Source of the DNA: Uranotaenia lowii
Lineage: Eukaryota > Arthropoda > Insecta > Diptera > Culicidae
Length of the DNA stretch: 64,000 nucleotides
Assembly: GCF_029784155.1 (NCBI RefSeq)
Contig: NC_073693.1
Span: forward strand, 224,951,094-225,015,093
Reading direction: 5' to 3'
How positions within the stretch are numbered: position 1 is the first letter of the stretch; each line of letters starts with the position of its first letter. Positions 57,270-64,000 of the stretch are shown here, in pieces. The notes beneath the pieces were generated by a model. It was not told the origin of the DNA and made no database searches. It was given only the letters and a program-made list of their open reading frames with translations. The position numbers were made by a program, and so were the translations under genes.

Positions 57270-60200
57270 TTTATTCCACGAGTCATTCACAACCAATCCC
57301 TTTTCATTCAAAAAGTCTGTCCTCATTTACTGTACTAATGGTTAACAACTCAGAAATGAAGAACTCACTCTAAGCGTGCAATTGGCTAGCTTGCGAGAGA
57401 AACTTCAAATTTTAGCATTTTATATGGTCATCATAAAACCATTAGAGAACTAATTAGCCATTTATCTGACCTCAAAAAAGCTTTCTAGCATTGAATTGAC
57501 AAACGCCATCATGTTGTTTGCAAAATCGAAGGACACAAAATGACGCCATGCAAGTATTTGAACATATTTTTTCGGACATATTTTCCATCGATTCCATCAT
57601 GATTGACCATCAGATTTGACGAGGCGCATTCATTTTAGGATACTATTTCATACACATTTTACCTAATATCTTGACTGGCTCATAATATGGTTAAATAAAA
57701 ATTCACAGAATCGTTTTTTATTTAACCATAATATGGTTAAATAAAAAACTCCGGGAACTCACAGAATCGAAAAAAAACTAAAATTGTCAATAATAGCTTA
57801 TTAAATTACTACCTTTGTAACCAAAATTTTAAAGCATAATTATTTTATCGAGGCTTAAAAAATTGGTCATGATGACGTTTCTGGGATAGGGCCAAATAGC
57901 CAGATTTTGGCTTTGTTAGAGTTCTGGTGATGTTAGCTTTTTATGAAGATTAATGCTATAGTCCTAACAAAATTTTGCTGACCATAATAAAGCGAAAATT
58001 GTTACTTGTGATTGTACTAGGTCAAAATGTAGATCTCCAAGCGTACTTTTTGATCCAGCTGATAACTCAATTTGTTTACATTTGGCCTTTTCAAAATTCA
58101 CTACCAATTTCTTTTTTTAAATTTGAAGCCATCAGAGAATTTTACAATGTATCAAAATGCACATGACAAATTGTTATATTTGCATTATTTGCAATACTTT
58201 ATTCAGTTTTTTTTATTTAAAAATTAGTATTTTAATGTTTTTTTTTTATTTTTTTCAGTTATCCTTCTATCGTGATTTTATCAATGCGAATTCCAGTATG
58301 AAGAACAGGAACATATTTTTTCAATAATTCGCGAATAGGAAATTTTTCCAGGCCTCTACTAAGTTGTTTTTTTTATAATTTTACCTTTCATTTAAATTTT
58401 AGCAAAAAATCTGTGTTATATTTTTTTATATTAAAATTTTATCTGAAATTTGCTTGATTACAAAAAAGAATCAAATTTCTAAGTTTTCCATAAACCCCAA
58501 TGGGAGCGCTCTTGATCTGAACCCATCTTCTTTCTTTTCTGCATGGATTGACACTTTCTTGGATTGAAGATACGGTTTAGACGGCGGATAAACAACAATA
58601 AATACACATAATTATTTTTATCTCAAAAAGTGGATTTTTTAACAAATAAACATTAAAAAATACTAAATGACCTTAGAGGTTTCTTTTCTTCTTAATTTGA
58701 GGATTCGGCTTTTGCCACTAACAAGTCTTGAAAGCTGGATGACATTTAAAGTAAGCGTCCTCAGAGTATTTATGTTAACCACAGCATTGACATGTGGTAG
58801 AAAGATGGATCCCATCCACAAGCGTATCGCACAAATGGAACAAATTCTCAATAAGTATGTCATCACAGATTGTGTGTGGTCTGGTCATGTTTCTCGTGTG
58901 ACATGATTAGAAAACTTATTTCGTCGAATTTTTCTTTGGGTTATACAATTTTAAATAACAAATCAAGTGAAATAGATAAAGTTTGGCACTGAAACATTTG
59001 TTAACACTAACCACAATTGAAACGGTCATAAAATCTGTCATGAATCGTTTTCAGTGCACCCTTCAAATAACAACCTGATCGCGAACTAAAAGCGACGTCG
59101 CACATGCTTTGACACACACCGTATCTTGACCTCCAAAAGTTTCCTCAAACCGGTGTGTACCCCGAAATGTCCGATCGATGTCGTTTCAAATTTACCCCCG
59201 AAACCGCAAAGTCAACTTAAAAATGTCAAACAATCGCTCATTTAAGCCTCATCTCAATGACGATGACGTGGCCATAGAGTGGCTATTAGGAGTTTTATGA
59301 TATCGGTGGCAGGCTAAACAACAGCAGCAAAAAACAAACCAACACAATATCCGATTCTCCAGCGCCAACAATACGGCCGATTGTGTGTTGTTGTTATTTT
59401 TCTTTTTTTATTTCTACCCTCTCCGCCCCCATCTCGCGTTGTCGCATGTGCCGTCGTCCGTCTTCTTTCCAGATGAATGATATATGATCTCCGCTTTGCC
59501 CGAAAGGCGTCACCGGGTCGTTCACAATTTGTATATTCGCTATTGCGCTTCAGCTATTTAACACACTCCTCACTGCTGCGGCTGTCTTTACACGCTTAAT
59601 TTGAAATTTATTCTCCCCTAACCTGCCGATTCTTGACTTGGCGGCGCATTATTAGCTTAATTGTGACGTGCTAACAACACTCTCACTGCCGGCTCTCAAG
59701 TTCATCGAATCTCTCGAGCCGGCTCACTCTAGAGCTTTAGAAGAGTATACTTTATGCCAGTTTCCCTAGCTTGCTGCTACCTTCCTCATCTCTGCATAAT
59801 TCGCGGTACCAGAACGCGCTGCTACCACGCACCGGTGAGCGTATTCATAAACCCAGCTACGTGCGATCTCATCGATGAAACTGGAGAGGTTTTTGGTGCT
59901 AGCTAGCTACTGGTTGCGATCAGCGATGTTCAAAGGATTGACGAACATATTTTACAATTAAGTTTGACGAACAATATAATATATTAAATGATATATGCTT
60001 CAAAATGCCTCAATGAAAAAGCTCATTAATATTTGTTTTTATTTTCCTTCAAATTCTTCCTTTTGCCCACTTTCTCTGAAAGAGTTTCTGTGATCCTCAA
60101 AAAAATCAGTCTGAAATTGCTTCTTTTCTTCTTCTGATCCCGTCTCGTGACTTTTCTCCTCCCATGGCGACCGTCAAAACTTGGTTTCTACTAGTTTCAG

Positions 60201-60640
60201 AGTTGGTGCATGAATATCAACAGGTTTTTGATGCGTCATGCCACGCACAGATACTTAAAAACGGAATCTCTTGTAGAAAAGTTCCTAGATTTAATTGAAG
60301 CTGCACGAAATAACTGGAACAATAGGTGTCGCACACCACAAAGTGCGATGGTCATTATCCTGCTTACGTTTCTCGGCAGCAAAAACATACGACGCATACA
60401 GGAATATTTTACCAAAAAACCTGGCCAAAAATCGAATAAAGTTGAACAGAATTTAATGATTTTTGGGTTCTTCCTTCTTGTTAAATGAAAAAAATAATTA
60501 TTAAAAATTAAAATAATTTAACGGTTTCTCTCTGTTTTCCACATTACCATGTAATGTTTTCCAACAAGTGGATTTTAAAAAAGAGTACATTGGTGCATGT
60601 AAAGTTTAGAAACAATGTTTTTTTTCCTTTTTGAATTTAT
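57270..60640. other. Noncoding DNA with a complex patch at 59.0-59.95 kb
   Basis: 57.3-58.9 kb is AT-rich and featureless. A repeated CATAATATGGTTAAATAAAAA block occurs near 57680 and 57727. At 59050-59950 the sequence is GC-balanced and low in repeats, unlike its surroundings, which would fit conserved regulatory DNA; no ORF or exon can be defined. A 92-codon ORF at 60210-60488 is unrecognised. Confidence 0.35.
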
Positions 60641-60650
60641 CAATTACTTA

Positions 60651-60909
60651 CTTACTTACTTAATGATCCCGCGCCGATCCTCCGGTACATAGGGCTCGTC
60701 AAAAGTTCGGATTTCAGCGGCTAGGCTTCGCCGCCACGAGTTTCTGGGCCTGCCTCTTCTTCGATGACCTTCTGGATTCCATTCAAGCGCCTCTCTGCAA
60801 ATCTCGTTTTCATCTTTTCGCAGCGTGTGCCCAATCCATCTCCACTTACGTTCCCGAATCTCGATTTCTAGCGCTCTTTGATGACACCGGCGATGTAGTT
60901 CCTCGTTCG
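60651..60909 (-). pseudogene. RTE ORF C-terminus
   Basis: On the minus strand, NEELHRRCHQRALEIEIRER continues into KWRWIGHTLRKDENEICREA, LEWNPEGHRRRGRPRNSWRR and EPYVPEDRRGIIK, then a stop inside the terminal AAGT repeat. The KWRWIGH...WNP.G.R.RGRP block is the hallmark end of RTE proteins. The frame is open throughout, better preserved than the upstream part. It was missed as an ORF because it is short and lacks a start codon. Confidence 0.82.
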
Positions 60910-62983
60910 CAGGGTGGCCAGCGAACCGGGAAAACCGGGAAAACCGGGAATTGTAAATGAGACCGGGAAAACCGGGAAAAAACCGGGAATTTCAAATCAA
61001 AACCGGGAAAATTTTTAATGGATGAAATCCTAAAATACATTCATTTCCTCATGACAGAACTTTCTCTCAGAATATTTACAATCTATAATCGTTTATTCCA
61101 GGATTGTTAACCATTTGGGAGGAGCATGAAAATGTCAGAATTTTATATTAATGAGTAAAATGCCGTGAAAAGTCGACAATATTTGAAAAATCTAGATGTC
61201 TCGACCACAAACTTAGCTTGTTTCTTTGTTCAAGCGTATTGTGCATTGCAGTGAATATAAACATGTTTTTAAATTAAATAAACGTTTCACAACTGTGAAG
61301 TTTTAATACGTTAAGTCTTGGTAGTTAACTTTTATAGCGTTAATTAATTAACGATTTTTACTATTGTGCACTTTCTTTGCGAATATCTGGAAAACATAGA
61401 AATTAAAAGCTGAATGAAGAAATATAAAAATTCAATTCAAAATAAAAAAAATGAATTGTGATGTGAATTCATATGTTGGAATCAGACAGTCTTCAATTGA
61501 ATCCACATTTAAAAAAAAAACTAAATTTTAAGCTTATCATCTATCTTATAACTGGAATTATACACTAGTCCAGAATTGACGAAGTTCGAATCGGCATCAG
61601 GAGCTATTTTTTTTTTTTTCAGAAAAACACGTTATTCTGAAAAGAAACTTGGAAAAATTAGCAAAAATTTATCAAACACATCATCAAACACATCATCAAA
61701 CACATCAATCACACACTGGGGGAGTTATTTTGAAGAGTCCGACTTAACTATCGGATTATTTAATTTTTATTATTATTTAAACTATTTAAATTTAATTTTA
61801 ATAGAACGTTAAACGAGAGATATGAATTCAGTTATTCAGCCATGAAGTCTTACCTCGGTCTACAAATTTACTGAAAAGCTATTTTTACAAAAATCTAATG
61901 ATCAATGGTAGTTTTTAAATAGATTGAACAATGAGAATTTTTTTTTACGTGACTTGACGTGACTACTTATTTTCAGCTGTTTTCAATTTAGTTTACATTA
62001 CCTCAAAAATCTAAAATAATCATAACCATACTTCAAATTTTCATTTGATTAGTAAAACATTAAAAAAAAATCTAAAAAAAAATCAAATATTTTGTTTGCG
62101 TCGTAAAACTGTCAAAAACGTAAGTTTAAAAATCAAATTTCTGACAAACGACATGACCTCGAAGAACTTATTTTATTTGGTTGCGAAAATATTTTCTTTT
62201 AATATTTAGCTCAATTTTAACTTTTGAAAATCGGGTATTGTCCCATGCGGGAAAAATGCTAGAAAAAAGATGCCACCATTTTATTTGGTTTATTTATTCA
62301 TAAACGCACAGAAGACAGAAGATGTAACAAGAGAACAAGTTTTTGTGTGATTCTTGTTTACATTACATAAAAAATCAAATAAAAACATGCATTTCTGAAA
62401 TAGGACATATAATCTAGAACTAAGCGCATTCTAATAAAAATGTTATAGGTATCCAATTGATTGAGATATGAGAACCGAAATAAAATATCAGATAGCTTAT
62501 CATGAATAAGGTTCATCTGAATCTGTTTTAAAAGCTTTAGGAGAAAAAATATCAGAATGTGAGTCAGTAGATTTCAATAGAAAAATTTTGAATTTCAACT
62601 TGAAATTTTAAAAGTATTATTTGGCATCTTATCAAAACTATGATTTATCTCTGCGAATAATAAAAATAAAGCAGTTTCTCTTATAAAAAACGAAGATGGT
62701 ATAAAAGACTGAAAAGAAAGTAACAATTTTCGGTTAAGGTTCGGACAACTAGATTTTTTTTCTTACCGTATTACAATCACCATAATTCGAATAACTTTTG
62801 AGTTTCAAGATTGAACTAAGTCCTCTTACACTTTTACATTCAACTTGCATAAACATATTTTAAGTTTTGGTCAAATGGACATATTTATTCGCGCATTTTG
62901 AAACGAGGGAAACCATAAAATTTCATTCGGGAAAACCGGGAAAAAACCGGGAATTTGAAAATGGAAACTCGCTGGCCACCCTG
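60910..62983. mobile_element. Nonautonomous DNA element, CAGGGTGGCCAGCGA family, copy 2
   Basis: The 15-bp ends CAGGGTGGCCAGCGA and TCGCTGGCCACCCTG are perfect inverted repeats. CGTTCG flanks both sides (60904-60909, 62984-62989), a 6-bp target duplication. Inside each end are repeats of ACCGGGAAAA (60925-61015 and 62930-62955). The 2.07-kb interior is AT-rich and shows no transposase. It was inserted into the RTE element. Confidence 0.9.
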
Positions 62984-63522
62984 CGTTCGGTTCCTCAACG
63001 GTTTACAAATACTTGCAGTTTTCGCGTCGTTACCGCATACGTGCACCAAGTTTCGCACCCGTACAGCAATACGAAGTTGACGTTTGAGTTGAAGATTCGG
63101 ATTTTTGTTCGTAGAGAGATCTGGCGTGACCGCCAAATGTTTCGGACACTCGCAAACGCAAATCGGGCCTTTGTGATCCAGGTTTCGATGTCTTTCCTGG
63201 TACCACCATCAGGCGTTATCTGGCTACCAAGATACTGGAAGCACTCCACTTTCTCAACTTGTTGCCCAGGTACCATGAAACTGGAGGGATTTCCTGTGTT
63301 GATCTCCATCGACTTGGTCTTTCCGACATTGACTTTGAGACCTGCTGCCTTGGAACTTTCGGTGAGGGTGTCGAGTTTGCTCTGCATGTCCGGTTGTGTT
63401 TGGGCGAGCAAAACAATATCATCAGCCAGGTCAAGGTCGTTCAGTTGCTCCATTGTTGAAGGATTCCACGGAAATCCTCGGTTCGGTGCACAGTCGATCA
63501 ATCCAGTCAGAATCTCATCCAT
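62984..63522 (-). pseudogene. RTE reverse transcriptase, motif C to thumb
   Basis: It reads MDEILTGLIDCAPNRGFPW, then LDLADDIVLLAQTQPDMQSK (LADD, RT motif C), AAGLKVNVGKTKSMEI, VECFQYLGSQITPDGG, TKARFAFASVRNIW and VLLYGCETW. This order is diagnostic for RTE-type LINE RTs. Motifs A and B and the endonuclease are missing because of 5' truncation. The frame hits a stop close to the inserted element (VNR, then stop). Confidence 0.82.
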
Positions 63523-63629
63523 TACGATTAGAAAATTACTTAATACTTACACAAAATAAATACGAAAAACGAACAGCAGAAACTTCACAAACCGCTATAC
63601 AATCTCACCCTTTTTCTTAAAATGAATTA

Positions 63630-64000
63630 CTAGCTGACCCGTTGTGCTTTGCTAAATACACCTTTCAATAATAAATGAAATTTTGGGAAATTATTGAAAT
63701 TTGTTTTTTTTTGTTGGAATCATAAATCAAATTTCAACATAATTCAAAAGCAACCGCTTCAAAATGCGAGTTTCAACTTTTCGAATTTCGAAGATTTTCG
63801 AGGAGTTTCGAGTTGCACTACAAAGAGATGATTTAATCCCATTTTCTGAAATTCGATCTCTTAATTAGTTTTCAGACATTTGCAATTTTTGCTCTGTTTT
63901 TAAAAGCTTCACATTGGTTCTTAATCTATGCCAAATTTTATGTTTTACTGGTATGGGTTCATCATCCTTTCCCCCATTCAATGCTGATTAACTACTATAG
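63630..64000 (-). mobile_element. 3' end of a second Helitron (continues past the window)
   Basis: On the minus strand the sequence ends GCAAAGCACAACGGGTCAGC then TAG, followed by T, matching the 3' end of the Helitron at 27812-29766. The body extends beyond the window, so length and autonomy are unknown. Confidence 0.7.

Larger units (their letters stand above)
55100..57270. repeat. Tandem and inverted repeat array with CAAGATGGCG motifs
   Basis: Units of roughly 120-170 bp share blocks such as CAAGATGGCGGC or its complement, AAATTCGAC, CAACTAATACCCAT and GTGATTTTCAGTGATT. Units before about 55400 run in one orientation and those after it in the other; a small palindrome, CATCTTGAAATCGAAGATTT, marks the turn at 55399-55430. 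A mariner-like element (55803-57121) interrupts the array, which resumes at 57125-57260. This may be a large element whose arms are built of tandem repeats. Confidence 0.6.
60645..63530 (-). mobile_element. 5'-truncated RTE-clade LINE, split by a DNA element
   Basis: Two coding pieces of one minus-strand RTE reverse transcriptase (62984-63522 and 60651-60909) flank the element at 60910-62983. The 3' end is a short tandem repeat, four ACTT units at about 60646-60662 (AAGT on the element strand), typical of RTE elements. The 5' end is truncated near 63525, within the RT. ATTACTTA occurs near both outer borders (about 60644 and 63534), a possible target duplication. Confidence 0.75.

Noticed and set aside
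55100..57270. CRISPR-like array
   Set aside because: Repeats are long, diverged and change orientation; the genome is eukaryotic.
62867..63559. 230-codon plus-strand ORF
   Set aside because: It is the antisense of the RTE RT and extends into the CAGGG element.

Overview
The window looks like a stretch of a large, AT-rich, repeat-dense insect genome, most probably a mosquito (Culicidae). That is an inference from the mix of elements: a Bel/Pao element with a PHD finger in its Gag, a full-length Jockey element with a GGACGTG downstream promoter element, DD37E-type Tc1/mariner transposase remains, an RTE element ending in short tandem repeats, Helitron termini, tRNA-derived SINEs and many MITEs. 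No complete host protein-coding gene could be recognised. Essentially all convincing coding sequence belongs to mobile elements, so the window is best read as intergenic or deep intronic DNA.

Layout. 1-1.6 kb: diverged tandem repeat. 1.7-15 kb: AT-rich noncoding DNA with a near-perfect 92-bp hairpin (5.2 kb), a CAGGG-type DNA element (5.6-6.9 kb), a long fold-back element (7.0-8.7 kb) and a TA-flanked MITE (8.9-9.9 kb). 15.1-15.7 kb: decayed non-LTR reverse transcriptase. 16.3-21.4 kb: a complete Bel/Pao insertion with apparently identical 817-bp LTRs, a 5-bp target duplication and one 1154-codon ORF, but lacking the RT/RNase H/integrase core. 22.5-26.4 kb: several MITEs, a SINE and a candidate 50-nt exon. 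26.7-29.9 kb: three-level nest (MITE, then a 5'-truncated LINE, then a Helitron). 30.1-31.5 kb: MITE, then a SINE split by a mariner-like element. 31.5-34.3 kb: CAGGGCTGG element.

34.4-38.5 kb: noncoding. 38.5-39.8 kb: broken DD37E transposase carrying a tRNA-Arg-like SINE. 41.6 kb: small palindromic MITE. 42.0-49.1 kb: a full-length Jockey element on the minus strand with a 12-bp target duplication, an intact ORF1, a frameshifted ORF2 with a 213-bp in-frame duplication, and a 1.07-kb noncoding retroposon in its RNase H domain. 49.1-51.6 kb: unrecognised. 51.6-52.4 kb: fold-back element. 55.1-57.3 kb: a tandem/inverted array split by a second mariner-like copy. 60.6-63.5 kb: an RTE element split by a 2.07-kb CAGGG element. 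63.63 kb to the end: the 3' terminus of a minus-strand Helitron.

How the parts relate. The nests give relative ages: hosts of insertions (RTE, Jockey, MITE, SINE, array) predate the elements inside them, and the Bel/Pao copy looks youngest. The most unusual items are the structured-RNA-like retroposon inside Jockey, the internally deleted but recently mobilised Bel/Pao copy, a set of CAGGG-ended elements with 6-bp target duplications, and a CAG|GTAAG recursive-splice-like site that opens a 50-nt candidate exon. No CRISPR array, rRNA or convincing functional tRNA gene was seen. All alignments were made by eye.
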